Positions 17,622 through 26,918 of a stretch of DNA of 64,000 bases are shown here, piece by piece; within the stretch, counting starts at the first letter, position 1; each line of letters opens with the position of its first letter. The position numbers were made by a program, and so were the translations under genes. Source of the stretch: CAYSFW01 sp964620675 (GTDB lineage Bacteria > Pseudomonadota > Gammaproteobacteria > UWMA-0217); the NCBI GenBank assembly GCA_964620675.1, contig CAZUJU010000010.1, positions 1-64,000 of the forward strand. Reading direction: 5' to 3'. Under the pieces are notes generated by a model. It had not been told where the DNA came from. It saw only the letters and a program-made list of their open reading frames with translations, and did no database searches.

Positions 17622-19354
17622 AGGTCAGGCCCCATACTGAGGTGGAGTCGAATGCCGGAATCGCGCTCGAGCCCGTAGGCGAGATCGAGCCGCACCGGGC
17701 CGATCGGTGAGCGCCAGCGCACGCCAACCCCGACGCTCGATCGCAGTTCGTAGTCGGCGAAGGTGTCGAAGGCGTTGCCGACATCGGTGAACGCCGCGAC
17801 GCTCCAGCGATCGCGGACCGGATACTCAAACTCCAGGCTGCCGGTGAGCAGATGGCGGCCGCCGATTACCTCGCCGTCCTGCTCGGGTCCGAGCGACTTG
17901 AACGCGTAGCCGCGCACGCTGCCGTCACCGCCCGCGAAGAAGCGCAGCGAGGCCGGAAACCGCTCGAAATCGGGAACCTTGGTGGTCCCGGCGCCGCCGC
18001 GCGCGAGCACCCGACCTTTACCGAGCGGTTCGATCAGCTTGAGGTTGGCCGTGGCCTGTACCACGTCGAGGTCGGACAGAATCCCTTCGACACCGCCTTG
18101 CACCTTGAGAAACAGCCGATAACCGCGGCTAGGAAAGAGTGGGTGGTCGCTGCGGATGCGTTGCAGGCGGATGCCCGGCATCAGCAGGTCGACCCGGCGC
18201 TCGGTATCGGCGGTGCGAAAATCCTCGCTCAGGTACTCGACAAAGAACGAACGGGTCCAGTCGCGCGGCAATGCCTGCGTGTAATAGGCGCCGAATTTCA
18301 GCGTTTTGCTATCGAACGTGGCGGTATCTTCGGCCTGGAACCCAGTCTTGAGATCAAGGCGGGTGCGGCCAAGATCACCGAGTGGGATGGCGTAATCGAA
18401 GATGACTTCCTGGCGCACCGGCGCCACCCCGGTCGAAAACTTGTAGAAATGACCCTGGCGGTTGAACCAGCGATGGTTGAAGCGGTAGCTCAGACGTGGG
18501 CCGACGTCGGTCGAGGCACCGATACCGATGCGTTGCAGACTGCGCTTGGCCGGGGTGAGACGGATATCGACCGGGATGTCGTGGTCCTCGGCCGCGCTCG
18601 CGCGAGTGTCGATATCGATATCGATCTCGGAAAAATAGCCGGTATCGCCTAGCAGGACTTGTTGCCGTGCCAGCAGCCGGCTGTCGTAGGGTGTGCCAGG
18701 CCGCAGCGTCAGGAAGCTCTCGACGAAGTGGGAATCGAACTGCTCCTGGTGCAGCGTGACCTCGCCGAAGCGAGATCGCGTGCCGGCTTCGTAACGCAGG
18801 CGGATGTTGGCGATCGCTCGCTCGGGGTCGACTTCGAGTCGGTGCTCGGTGTAGCGACCTTCGAAATAGCCGAAGCGCTGCGCTAGGGCTTCGATCTCGT
18901 TTTTTAACCCGTCGTACTCCGCGTGGCGCAGCGGCGCGCCGGGTCGCAGCGTCGGTTGCGCGAGCAGTGCGCGTACCTCGCGCGTGCGCCCGAGTTCGCC
19001 CGAAACCGCAACTTCCACTTCTCCAAGTGTGACCTCTGGGCCAGGGTCAACGGTCACGACCAGCGTCCAGCAGTCCTCGTCCTGGCGGGTATCAACCGCG
19101 AGCGTGGGCGAATAATGCCCAAACGCCCGCAAGGCCTCGCCGGCGCGGTCTTGGCTGGTTTCGGTCAGGCGCCGCAAACGCCAGCGCGACTGTTCGCAGC
19201 GATAGCCGGAGACATCCAGATACGCGGCGATATTGTCGCGCACCGCGCCGTCCACGCCGGTGATACTGAGGCCGGGTTGCGGCGTGGCAGAGGCCAGACC
19301 CGCGGAACCAAGCGCCAACAGCGCGGCGACCCGGCCGGACCAGCGTTTCAACAC
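17618..19354 (-). CDS. tamA: Outer membrane assembly factor TamA
   Basis: This 578-residue member of the Omp85 family has a signal peptide (1 to about 23), three POTRA domains (about 28-265) and a 16-strand barrel with the C-terminal hallmark GPVRLDLAYGLERDSGIRLH. It partners TamB in the translocation and assembly module. The GTG start fits the signal peptide. Length matches E. coli TamA (577). The tamA-tamB pair is transcribed away from gloB, and the 108-bp gap between them must hold two divergent promoters. Confidence 0.94.
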   Translation of the reverse strand: MLKRWSGRVAALLALGSAGLASATPQPGLSITGVDGAVRDNIAAYLDVSGYRCEQSRWRLRRLTETSQDRAGEALRAFGHYSPTLAVDTRQDEDCWTLVVTVDPGPEVTLGEVEVAVSGELGRTREVRALLAQPTLRPGAPLRHAEYDGLKNEIEALAQRFGYFEGRYTEHRLEVDPERAIANIRLRYEAGTRSRFGEVTLHQEQFDSHFVESFLTLRPGTPYDSRLLARQQVLLGDTGYFSEIDIDIDTRASAAEDHDIPVDIRLTPAKRSLQRIGIGASTDVGPRLSYRFNHRWFNRQGHFYKFSTGVAPVRQEVIFDYAIPLGDLGRTRLDLKTGFQAEDTATFDSKTLKFGAYYTQALPRDWTRSFFVEYLSEDFRTADTERRVDLLMPGIRLQRIRSDHPLFPSRGYRLFLKVQGGVEGILSDLDVVQATANLKLIEPLGKGRVLARGGAGTTKVPDFERFPASLRFFAGGDGSVRGYAFKSLGPEQDGEVIGGRHLLTGSLEFEYPVRDRWSVAAFTDVGNAFDTFADYELRSSVGVGVRWRSPIGPVRLDLAYGLERDSGIRLHLSMGPDL

Positions 19355-19462
19355 GACTCACCGTAGGCGATCATGCGAGGCGGGAAACACACTATGTTAG
19401 ACTTCACGGCGCTGCTGCCTTGATCGGTCGAGGGGCGGCGAACACCCGAGACTCCGCTCCGA

Positions 19463-20257
19463 ATGATGCCTGACGAATCCTTGCAAATCACACCCTTGCG
19501 GGCCTTTGCCGATAATTATATCTGGTTGTTGCGCGGCGCGGACAAGTCAGCGCTGGCGGTCGTGGATCCTGGCGACGCGCGGCCGGTGCTGGAATACTGC
19601 GCGCGAGAGACCTGTCACCTCGATGCGATCCTGATTACCCATCACCATCGCGATCATGTCGGTGGGATTAGCGCTCTGGTGGCCGCCTTTCCCGAGGTGC
19701 GTGTGTTCGGGCCGAGGCGGGAGGCCATCGCCGGAATCACCGACCGCGTCGGCGAGGGCGATCGCGTCGAGTTGCCGCGCGTCGGCGCCCGCTTCGACGT
19801 GCTCGACGTGCCGGGCCACACCGCGGGGCATATCGCGTATTTCGGTCACGGCGCGCTGTTCTGCGGCGATACCTTGTTCGCGGGCGGATGCGGCCGGGTG
19901 TTTGACGGCAGCTTTGCGCAACTTGCGGATTCATTGGCGCGGATCGCGGCCTTGCCGACGGACACTCGGGTGTACTGCGCGCACGAGTACACGCTCGACA
20001 ATCTTGGGTTTGCGAAATGGGTCGAGCCCGACAATCCCGACCTGCTGGCCCGCGAGGAAGCCGACTGGGCGAGTGTCGAGCGCGGCGAGCCGACCGTGCC
20101 GTCGCGCGTGGCGCTAGAGCTGCGCACCAATCCCTTTTTGCGTTGGGCAGTGCCCGCGGTGCGCGCGGCGGCCGAGCACAAGGCGGGGCATCCGCTGCGC
20201 ACTCAGCGCGAGGTGTTCGAGGCCTTGCGGCGTTGGAAGGATAGCGAATACGACTGA
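19463..20257 (+). CDS. gloB: Hydroxyacylglutathione hydrolase (glyoxalase II)
   Basis: This 264-residue metallo-beta-lactamase-fold enzyme hydrolyses S-lactoylglutathione to D-lactate and glutathione, the second step of methylglyoxal detoxification. The N terminus ADNYIWLL, the metal motif THHHRDHVGG (about 58-67), DVPGHTAGHIAY and the C-terminal HPLRTQ region are all GloB hallmarks. Two ATG codons are adjacent at the start (19463 and 19466). In Pseudomonas gloB sits between mltD and a methyltransferase gene; here that neighbourhood is about 37 kb away and lacks it. Confidence 0.95.
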   Translation: MMPDESLQITPLRAFADNYIWLLRGADKSALAVVDPGDARPVLEYCARETCHLDAILITHHHRDHVGGISALVAAFPEVRVFGPRREAIAGITDRVGEGDRVELPRVGARFDVLDVPGHTAGHIAYFGHGALFCGDTLFAGGCGRVFDGSFAQLADSLARIAALPTDTRVYCAHEYTLDNLGFAKWVEPDNPDLLAREEADWASVERGEPTVPSRVALELRTNPFLRWAVPAVRAAAEHKAGHPLRTQREVFEALRRWKDSEYD

Positions 20258-20336
20258 TTCGATTCGCCCCGCGCGCTGGCGGCAGGCGATTGCTTGAACG
20301 ATCACTGGACTCCCGTTGTTGGAGCGACCTGTCGCA

Positions 20337-20765
20337 ATGTCCGAGTACTTCCCGGAGGATGCCATTGGCCTTCCGGATTTGCCGTTTGTACCTGATTTCG
20401 AGCTGTCTGCGCGGGTCGACCTGCAGCGTCTGGCGGCACGGTCCGCCGGGTTTGCGCGGTGCTTTCACGATACCTTGCGGGATCGGTCGGCGGGCCCGAT
20501 CCTCTGCGTGATTACGCCCGGCATGTTTCAAATCAGGGCGCCGCCGCAGACGTTTGGCTTTAAGCCGGACGAGGGGGCGCAACTGTATGTGAGCGTCACG
20601 CGCGCCGGGACCCGCACCCCGTTTACGTTTTGCGACCACCTGAGTTGTCGCGAGGTGCATTTCAACGCCTTGTTCCCTTACGCGCACGCGCGCCTAAATC
20701 GGCGCTGGTTCTTGCCGCGCTGCATGCCATGGCCGAAAGCCGTCGCGGTGGCCTCGTTGCCTTAG
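20337..20765 (+). CDS. Hypothetical protein
   Basis: This 142-residue ORF has natural codon use with high third-position GC and begins at an ATG with GGAG upstream. It is soluble, with no signal or membrane helix. Visible features are an acidic N terminus (MSEYFPEDAIGLPDLPFVPD), a central hydrophobic strand (ILCVITPGMFQI) and a Cys/His-containing segment (FCDHLSCREVHF). I do not recognise a family. It follows gloB by 79 bp and its stop overlaps by 4 bp the stop of the convergent HugZ-like gene. Confidence 0.55.
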   Translation: MSEYFPEDAIGLPDLPFVPDFELSARVDLQRLAARSAGFARCFHDTLRDRSAGPILCVITPGMFQIRAPPQTFGFKPDEGAQLYVSVTRAGTRTPFTFCDHLSCREVHFNALFPYAHARLNRRWFLPRCMPWPKAVAVASLP

Positions 20766-21259
20766 CCGCGGCGGAGATGCTGGACTTCGAGCGCCTTGCC
20801 GGCGAGGGCGTAGGCCTGGGCGAAGCCGCGCACGTAGTTGCCGTAATCGACCCTTAAGCGTACCAGATGAAAGTCCGGCAAGGACTTGAGCAGCCCCATC
20901 ATTTTTCCGAATTTTTGCTCGAAAAGCGCGAGTCGAACCGGCCAATCCGCTGGGTCGCGCGGGATGAATTCGGCGCTGCACGCCAGGATCAGACGTTGCC
21001 GGGCGAAGAGGTTGGTGGTGTCGGATTCGTTGGCGATGAACATCAGGCTCGCGCGCGGATTGGCCCTGAGGTTTCGGGTGTGCTGCGCGAGGTCGCTCAC
21101 GAATAGGAGGATGTCCTCGGCATCGTCGAGCACAAAGGGCGAGTAACTGGCCTCGGGCGCGCCATCGGGTCCTGAGGTTGCCAACAGCACGGTCTTGAAC
21201 CCGGCGCGAAACGCTTGTGCTTCGGTTTGCAGCGCTTCAGGGGACGGTTTTTCTGCCAT
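20762..21259 (-). CDS. HugZ-like pyridoxamine 5'-phosphate oxidase-fold protein
   Basis: This 165-residue protein has the split-barrel fold of the PNPOx/HugZ group. The core ASYSPFVLDDAEDILLFVS followed by LAQHTRNLRANPRASLMFI is typical of HugZ-like haem-degradation proteins and their relatives. The start at 21259 is chosen for its AGAGGAG upstream; an in-frame ATG 33 bases earlier is possible. The C-terminal haem-ligand region of Helicobacter HugZ is not obvious, so haem oxygenase activity is uncertain. No haem-uptake genes lie nearby. Confidence 0.75.
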   Translation of the reverse strand: MAEKPSPEALQTEAQAFRAGFKTVLLATSGPDGAPEASYSPFVLDDAEDILLFVSDLAQHTRNLRANPRASLMFIANESDTTNLFARQRLILACSAEFIPRDPADWPVRLALFEQKFGKMMGLLKSLPDFHLVRLRVDYGNYVRGFAQAYALAGKALEVQHLRRG

Positions 21260-21448
21260 CTGCGTCACGCTCCTCTGTTTGGGGGTCGTCACGGTTGCCG
21301 CCGCACGTGGACACCTTCCGATAATCCGACGTAATTCGCGGACGATTTGGGGTCATCTTACGTCGATAAGTGTATGCCTTTTTTCGGTGCCATGACCTAC
21401 CTCGGGTATACTCCAGCGCGTGTACCAATCAACCCCTCAGGTGATTTG

Positions 21449-22363
21449 ATGAAATTCATGTCAGGATTGATCGCGGTGTTGTTTACCGTGGTCGCTTCGT
21501 TCGTGGTGATGCCGGAGGCCGAGGCGAAACGGCTCGGCGGCGGCGGTAGCTTCGGTAAGAGCTACAACTACTCCAAGCCGGCAAAACCCCAGTCGACACC
21601 GCAGCGCGATCAGGCGTCTAGCATGCAGGGACAGGGTGCGGCGAGCGCGCCGGCCCGCGGTGGGATGATGGGACCATTGGCCGGGCTTGCCGCCGGCGGT
21701 TTGCTTGCCGCGCTGTTTTTTGGCGGCGCATTCGAAGGGCTCCAGATCTTTGATTTCCTGATTATCGCGCTGTTGGCGGCTGGAGTATTTTTCTTGATAC
21801 GACACCTGCGTCGAGGCGCGGCGGCGACGGTTGCGCGTGAAGCACCGGTTCCCGCGGGCGCGGGATATGCGCGGGAAACTCCGGCGGCGTCGCCGCCGAG
21901 CGCCGCAGCGCGCGCCTCGGGACGCCCTTTCGTGGTGCCGGAAATCGGGGCGGCGGTGGGCGAGCGGACGGTTTCCACCCGTCCGGCCTGGTTCAATGAG
22001 CGCACGTTCATGGCCGAAGTCGACCAGCACTTTCTGACCTTGCAAAAGTCCTGGGACGCTGGCGATTGGGCGTCGCTTGACGAATATGTAACGCCGGAAA
22101 TGCTCGAGCATCTCAAGGCCGAGCGCGCATCGTTGAGTGAATCGCCTTCAACGGAGGTGGTGCATCTGCAGTCCGAACTGCTCGATCTCATCGAAGACGG
22201 TGACGTCGTGGTGGCGGCGATCCTGTTCCGCGGTGAAATCGTCGAGGATGGCGCTTCGCCGACCCCGTTCTCGGAGGTGTGGCACGTCGTCCACCCGGCC
22301 GACAGTGCACGCGGCGATTGGCGTCTGGCGGGCATCGCGCAATACGCGGTGGACGCGGAGTAG
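21449..22363 (+). CDS. Tim44-like domain membrane protein
   Basis: This 304-residue protein begins with a hydrophobic signal or anchor (about 1-26, ending AEA), followed by a Gly/Ser/Lys-rich stretch (KRLGGGGSFGKSYNYSKP). Then come two hydrophobic segments (about 73-90 and 94-113), a Pro/Ala linker, and a C-terminal Tim44-like domain (about 175-304) with FMAEVDQHFLTLQKSWDAGD. This layout is common in proteobacterial proteins of unknown function. The Tim44-like domain is thought to bind membranes or lipids. The ATG at 21449 is the first that starts the signal. A bidirectional terminator follows. Confidence 0.8.
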   Translation: MKFMSGLIAVLFTVVASFVVMPEAEAKRLGGGGSFGKSYNYSKPAKPQSTPQRDQASSMQGQGAASAPARGGMMGPLAGLAAGGLLAALFFGGAFEGLQIFDFLIIALLAAGVFFLIRHLRRGAAATVAREAPVPAGAGYARETPAASPPSAAARASGRPFVVPEIGAAVGERTVSTRPAWFNERTFMAEVDQHFLTLQKSWDAGDWASLDEYVTPEMLEHLKAERASLSESPSTEVVHLQSELLDLIEDGDVVVAAILFRGEIVEDGASPTPFSEVWHVVHPADSARGDWRLAGIAQYAVDAE

Positions 22364-22402
22364 GGTGCGGGCCAGGCGCGTTTCGACGCGCTGGGCCAAA
22401 CC

Positions 22403-22432
22403 AAAAAAGGCGCGGATACCCGCGCCTTTTTT
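22403..22432. terminator. Bidirectional rho-independent terminator
   Basis: A 13-bp stem of six A-T and seven G-C pairs with an ATAC loop gives a T-run on both strands. It separates the convergent Tim44-domain gene and LysM/BON gene. Confidence 0.92.
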
Positions 22433-22451
22433 GTTTCGGTGATGGCGTGAC

Positions 22452-22886
22452 TTACGCCTTTGGGATGCGAATTTTCTGCCCTGGAAAGATCAGGTTGGGG
22501 TCCTTGATCACTTCCCGATTGGCTTCGAAAATCCGCGGGTAGTCGCTTGCCTTGCCGTAGAATTTTTTCGCGATCGCGGAGAGCGTGTCGCCTTTGGCAA
22601 TGGTGTAATACTCGACTTCAACCGTCGCCGCGGGCGCCGTGACGCCGGAGGCGTCGACGTCCGCCACCCCTGCGATGTTTCCGGCCATCAACACCGCTTT
22701 TTCGAGTGCCTCGGCCGACGCCGCGGTGCCGCTAATGGACACTTTGCCACTTTCGTCATAGGCCACCTGCAGCCCTTCGATGCCGGGGTTGTCCTCGGCG
22801 ATATGTTCCTCGATCTTGGTGGCGGCGTTGTCGCCTTTCTTGAAGATTTTCTTGCCTACGTCCAATGCGAAATCAAAAAGACCCAT
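22452..22886 (-). CDS. kbp: LysM/BON domain protein, Kbp (YgaU)-like
   Basis: This 144-residue protein has a short N-terminal segment MGLFDFALDVGKKIFKK, a BON domain (about 25-88) and a C-terminal LysM domain (about 92-142, YYTIAKGDTLSAIAKKFYG). Length and order equal E. coli Kbp (149 residues), a potassium-binding protein induced in stationary phase. No signal peptide is visible, as in E. coli. It is the second gene of a minus-strand pair with the DUF937-type gene, 27 bp apart. Confidence 0.88.
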   Translation of the reverse strand: MGLFDFALDVGKKIFKKGDNAATKIEEHIAEDNPGIEGLQVAYDESGKVSISGTAASAEALEKAVLMAGNIAGVADVDASGVTAPAATVEVEYYTIAKGDTLSAIAKKFYGKASDYPRIFEANREVIKDPNLIFPGQKIRIPKA

Positions 22887-22913
22887 ATGACTGCTCCGGT
22901 TAGGTTGGGTGAA

Positions 22914-23501
22914 TCAGCGTGTCAGGAATTTTGCGGCCAGACGCATGGCGTCGTCCAGAATCGAGCCGTCGTTGTTCTGATCCAGAAAAGCGGCTAACAG
23001 GTTTTGCGGCGCCTGCGGTACTTGCTGCTTGGCGCCGCCAAGCATGGTCTTCGCCATCCCGGCCAGACCGCCCGCGCCGGAGGCCCTTTGGGTCAACGCG
23101 CCGACGATCAACGCCGCCACTTGCGGCAGCATGCTTTTGATTATTCCGCTATCGAGGCCGGTCTGTTGCGAAACCTGACTGGCGAGGGCGCGACTGTTGT
23201 CCTTGTTGCCAAGGATGTGTGCCAACAGTTCATTGCCTTCAATGCGTGCAGTCGGTGCAACGACCGCGTTGGGGTCTTCCAGGTATCGCCCGTGGTTGCC
23301 TTTTTGCATCGCGCTCAGCAGATCGTCGAGGTTCACCGGGCTCTGGGGGTCGGCCACTTGCCCTTTGAATCCGGCCGCGAGCGCTGGCAGCATCTTGGCC
23401 AAGGCGGCGACTACCATGGTCGGGTCGAGGCCGTTGCTTTCCGCAACCTTTTTTACCACTCCGCCGTTTTGAGCAGCGAGTATCTGTTCAAGGAGATTCA
23501 T
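22914..23501 (-). CDS. DUF937-type protein of unknown function
   Basis: This 195-residue helical protein begins MNLLEQILAAQNGGVVKKVAE. It shows the repeated pattern of DUF937 proteins: LDPTMVVAALAKMLPALAAG near the N terminus and GLDSGIIKSMLPQVAALIVG in the middle. The last segment reads LLAAFLDQNNDGSILDDAMR, with an Asp/Asn loop that looks like an EF-hand-type calcium site. No signal peptide is present. The start at 23501 has GAGGA upstream and fits the family N terminus; the longer frame adds 40 unrelated residues. Confidence 0.75.
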   Translation of the reverse strand: MNLLEQILAAQNGGVVKKVAESNGLDPTMVVAALAKMLPALAAGFKGQVADPQSPVNLDDLLSAMQKGNHGRYLEDPNAVVAPTARIEGNELLAHILGNKDNSRALASQVSQQTGLDSGIIKSMLPQVAALIVGALTQRASGAGGLAGMAKTMLGGAKQQVPQAPQNLLAAFLDQNNDGSILDDAMRLAAKFLTR

Positions 23502-23742
23502 GGACGTTCCTCGTAGGATGATGGGTACGATCTGTGACCCGGGTCGCAACCCCGGTGCGCTGAGTATAACGGGAGGATCCGCCAAGTGTGCGGTATCGAG
23601 CGTGGCGGGTAGGCGCGGCATTGTAAATATTCATTGCAGAATGGCGGTGGGTAAATCGGTATACTCGTACCGACCGACGTTAATGGCCTGAGCCGAACCG
23701 GTGCGCGATAAGTTGCACTCGGTGAATATGAGGATCCAAGCT

Positions 23743-24189
23743 GTGGAAAATCTAATACAATCCGTTCAGACGTCAAACCGGATGGGGCATGCGGTGGACG
23801 CGCTGTTGCAAAACCGCGAGGCATTGCTCTTACGCTATTGCGGTTTGTTATCGCTGGGGTTGGATGAGCGTGGCTTACTCGGTCGGAACCTCGCTGAATT
23901 CAATCAAATGCTGACGGACTATCTCGCCTTGGGGCACTTTGAAGTGATCGAGCCCTCGGTTGCAACCGCCGGGTATTCCGATGATTTCCGGGCGGAGTTG
24001 CCGAACCAGCTTGCCGCCATTCAGTTGACGACCGAGCGGATCTTAAGGTTTACGGACCGCTTCGGCGGCACGGAAAGCGCCCGGCATAACTTGGTCGATC
24101 TCGCGGCGGAAATTGATGAGCTGGGACAGATCATGGCCAATCGTTTCGCGCTCGAAGACGGGTTTTTGAGCGAACTTAACCAAATTTGA
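23743..24189 (+). CDS. rsd: Rsd/AlgQ-family anti-sigma-70 regulator
   Basis: This 148-residue helical protein matches Rsd/AlgQ in two landmark segments. FNQMLTDYLALGHFEVIE corresponds to LVDYLSAGHFSIYE in E. coli Rsd, and ANRFALEDGFL corresponds to EARFVLEDKLI. Family members bind region 4 of sigma-70 in stationary phase and bias RNA polymerase towards alternative sigma factors. Translation most likely starts at GTG 23743, with GAGGA eight bases upstream; an ATG at 23728 and a GTG at 23701 are also in frame. It is divergent from the DUF937-type gene and convergent with fimV. Confidence 0.75.
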   Translation: MENLIQSVQTSNRMGHAVDALLQNREALLLRYCGLLSLGLDERGLLGRNLAEFNQMLTDYLALGHFEVIEPSVATAGYSDDFRAELPNQLAAIQLTTERILRFTDRFGGTESARHNLVDLAAEIDELGQIMANRFALEDGFLSELNQI

Positions 24190-24212
24190 TCGACGACAGG
24201 ACGATTCCCGAT

Positions 24213-24233
24213 GCGGGCGCATGGTGCGCCCGC
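24213..24233. terminator. GC hairpin between rsd and fimV
   Basis: An 8-bp perfect G-C stem (24213-24220 with 24226-24233) and a five-base loop sit in the 74-bp gap between convergent genes. There is no T-run on either strand, so termination would be imperfect or factor-assisted. Confidence 0.4.
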
Positions 24234-24263
24234 GCGTGACTACGTTGGTACAAGTGCCGACCT

Positions 24264-26918
24264 CTAGCCGCGGCGGTCGAGATCGAGATCGTGGCGCTTG
24301 ATCTCGTTTTCGAGATCGAACGGGATCTCGAGGCTTTCGACGGTGTGCAGGCGGTTCTGGGCGAGCCGATAGTCATCGTCGGAATAATTTTCGATCAGCT
24401 CCTCTTCGTCGCTGGAAACCAGCGTATCGGTCGCTTCGTCAAGAAACTCGACATCTGCGAAATCGTCGAACGCGTACTCGCCCTCATGCGTGACCTCCAG
24501 TACGTCGTCATCGTCGCCATCGGTTTCAAGCATGATCTCCTGGCTCAGGACACGCAGCTCCTCCGCGGTGACGTCGGCCGGCTGACTCAGCTCGCCGATC
24601 AAGGGTTGTGTCATTGACGCGGTGGCGAAACCGTCGAGGTCGGCCAGTGTGTTGTCCGAGAGGTAGTCGGAGATGTCTTCCGAGTACAGGGTCTCCGCGG
24701 TCATGTCGTCGAAGTCGTCGCCGCTCTTGCCGTGCGCTACGCCCTCGAGATCGACAATGTGGGTAGGTTCTGCAGCCGGGCTGCCGAGCTCGGAGGCCAG
24801 ATTGGTGGTGTGTTTGGTGAACGCCCGCTCGCAAATGTTCTGAATTTGCTGGTGGGTGCCGTTGTTGGCGTCAGGGAAGCGTTGCAGCAGGTCCACCGAG
24901 AGCTTCTGCAATTCATCCATCCGCCCGGTTTCGGCGAACAGCTTGAGTTGCAGGAGGCGAAACCGATCGTTCTCGGGTTCGGTTTCAAGCAACTTCTGGA
25001 TCGTTTTTTCCGCCAGCGAGTATTGCTGATAGGCGAGGTAAATCTCAGCTTCCTGGGCGACGTCGATCGAGCTTTCAATTTGCTCGTCGGGAAGATCTTC
25101 GTGCTGAATAATCTGGGTCGCGTCGGCATCGATACCGGCCGTAGACGGCCGAATCGTTTCCTGAGTGTCAGAAGCGCTGGGCGTGAGGTCGGAGGTTTCG
25201 AACAGTTGCGCAAAATCGTCGTCGTCGCTGTTCGATACCGCAGGTGCGGCTTGGGGTGCTGCCTGCGTGGTTGCCCCACTGAGGGTGGTACTCGGGCGCG
25301 TGGTCGCGGCGACCAGGCTCGCGCGGTCGTACGATGAACGCGGGCGCGGCGCGGCCTCAAAGTCGGGTTCCAGGTAGCTGGACTGGTCGATTGCCGGCGC
25401 CATCGTTGGCGAGTAGATGTCGCGGGGCGGCGCTTGAGGCGTTGGCGTCGGATTGGCCTCCGCGCCGGGGGCAAAGCCCGCTACCGGCGTGCTGCTGGGT
25501 TCCGGTTTACGCCGCATGAAGTAGATCAGCGCCGCAGTGAGCGGCAACATCAGTAGCCACGGGAGCCAGCGGCTGGCGTCGAACGCGTTGGCGTGGTTTG
25601 GCAGCGGTTCGGCGTTTTGCAGGGTCGAGAGCGATTTGACGGAAACGATCAGACGCTCAATCTCGGCGCGCGTCGCCGCGAGGTCCTGTTGCGTCTTGGT
25701 GAGCGCATCGAGAATGACGGTATCGGTTTGCTTGAGTTCGCTCAGCTGCGTATCGACCGCATTCACGCTGGTGCCGGTTCGTGCGGCGGCGGCGTCGCGC
25801 GGAAGCGACTCCGGCACCGGAGTCGCACCCGGCGTGTTGGTTTTTGTCGCAGCGGTGTTGAGATTGGCACTGCTGGACGCGAGTTGCTCGGCCTTGGCGG
25901 TCGCTTCCGCCTCTTCGGCTGAGAGCTTGCGCGCGATCTCGGTTGCCGCTTCGTCATTGGGGATGATTTCGAGACGCGATTTTTCCGGCAGGGTATCGAC
26001 GGTCACCGGCAGGGCGGTGATTCCGGATGCCTGGTCGCGTGGGGCGGCGACCGGCTCGGTACGAACACTGCGTGCGGCCGCTTCGCGCAACTCGCCGCGC
26101 GGCGGTACCCGCAACACCACACCCTTCTTCAGGTGATTGATGTCGCCGTTGAAAAACGCATCGGGATTGAGTTTGTACAGCAGCTGTACCGCTTCCTTGA
26201 TCTGGTCGGTTTTGCCGCCGTAGGCCGCAATCGCGATCTTGCTCAGGGTGTCGCCGGGTTGGACCGGACCGTACTGGCCATCCTCTACCACGATCTTGCG
26301 CGGCGGGGTTTCGTTACGCTTGAATGAGGCCGGTCGCTCGGTGACGGCGCGAGTGTCGGCGGCAAGCAGCGGCTCCGGGGCGGCTACCGGGATCGGGTTT
26401 ACGAAAATGGGGAGGTCAACACCGTCGCTCATGGCGGTGGGCGGAACCAGCGGAATCGCATTGTAGGCAAGTGCAGTCCCCGGCGTGAACGGCAGATTCT
26501 GATAACCCGGCGGATCGAGCAACACCGAAACCTCGCGCACCATCCGGCCGGTATCCCAGCTCACCTCCAGCAGAAAGCGCAGTAACGGCTCGTTGACGGG
26601 GTTGCGCGTATTGGCGAGGATCTGGACGCGCCCGTTCGGTGCCTGGACGACCCGGAATTGTGCATTGCGTAATTCGTTGGGGTAGGGCAAGCCCGCGCTG
26701 GCGTGGGTCTGCGGACTTGCGAGCCGGATCTTCAGGCTGTCGGGTGGAATCGCGGCGGCGCCGCCGAATACGGGCATCACCGCGTCGAATGGCTGGTTGA
26801 GGAAAGACTTAACTTCGACCTCTCCGATTCCGATGGAGAGTGCGCTGTCGAAGCTGAAGATGGCCCCAACGATCAAGGCGCTAGAGCCGAGTAAGGTGAG
26901 TCTCTTATTCCTTTTCAT
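24264..26918 (-). CDS. fimV: FimV/HubP-family polar inner-membrane protein
   Basis: This 884-residue protein has a signal peptide (1 to about 28) and the FimV N-terminal domain (about 30-150, IGIGEVEVKSFLNQPFDA). A LysM domain follows (about 215-275, YGPVQPGDTLSKIAIAAYGG), then a linker with a short coiled coil (about 390-425) and one transmembrane helix (about 450-468, WLPWLLMLPLTAALIYFMRR). The long, very acidic cytoplasmic tail carries TPR-like helices around 610-670 (AYQQYSLAEKTIQKLLETEP). Family members organise type IV pili, twitching and polar localisation. The C-terminal FimV motif at residues 850-880 contains YRLAQNRLHTVESLEIP. Confidence 0.9.
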   Translation of the reverse strand: MKRNKRLTLLGSSALIVGAIFSFDSALSIGIGEVEVKSFLNQPFDAVMPVFGGAAAIPPDSLKIRLASPQTHASAGLPYPNELRNAQFRVVQAPNGRVQILANTRNPVNEPLLRFLLEVSWDTGRMVREVSVLLDPPGYQNLPFTPGTALAYNAIPLVPPTAMSDGVDLPIFVNPIPVAAPEPLLAADTRAVTERPASFKRNETPPRKIVVEDGQYGPVQPGDTLSKIAIAAYGGKTDQIKEAVQLLYKLNPDAFFNGDINHLKKGVVLRVPPRGELREAAARSVRTEPVAAPRDQASGITALPVTVDTLPEKSRLEIIPNDEAATEIARKLSAEEAEATAKAEQLASSSANLNTAATKTNTPGATPVPESLPRDAAAARTGTSVNAVDTQLSELKQTDTVILDALTKTQQDLAATRAEIERLIVSVKSLSTLQNAEPLPNHANAFDASRWLPWLLMLPLTAALIYFMRRKPEPSSTPVAGFAPGAEANPTPTPQAPPRDIYSPTMAPAIDQSSYLEPDFEAAPRPRSSYDRASLVAATTRPSTTLSGATTQAAPQAAPAVSNSDDDDFAQLFETSDLTPSASDTQETIRPSTAGIDADATQIIQHEDLPDEQIESSIDVAQEAEIYLAYQQYSLAEKTIQKLLETEPENDRFRLLQLKLFAETGRMDELQKLSVDLLQRFPDANNGTHQQIQNICERAFTKHTTNLASELGSPAAEPTHIVDLEGVAHGKSGDDFDDMTAETLYSEDISDYLSDNTLADLDGFATASMTQPLIGELSQPADVTAEELRVLSQEIMLETDGDDDDVLEVTHEGEYAFDDFADVEFLDEATDTLVSSDEEELIENYSDDDYRLAQNRLHTVESLEIPFDLENEIKRHDLDLDRRG

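Noticed and set aside
19737..20687. 316-residue minus-strand frame opposite gloB
   Set aside because: Extremely Arg/Pro-rich and opposite a clear GloB; no recognisable motif.
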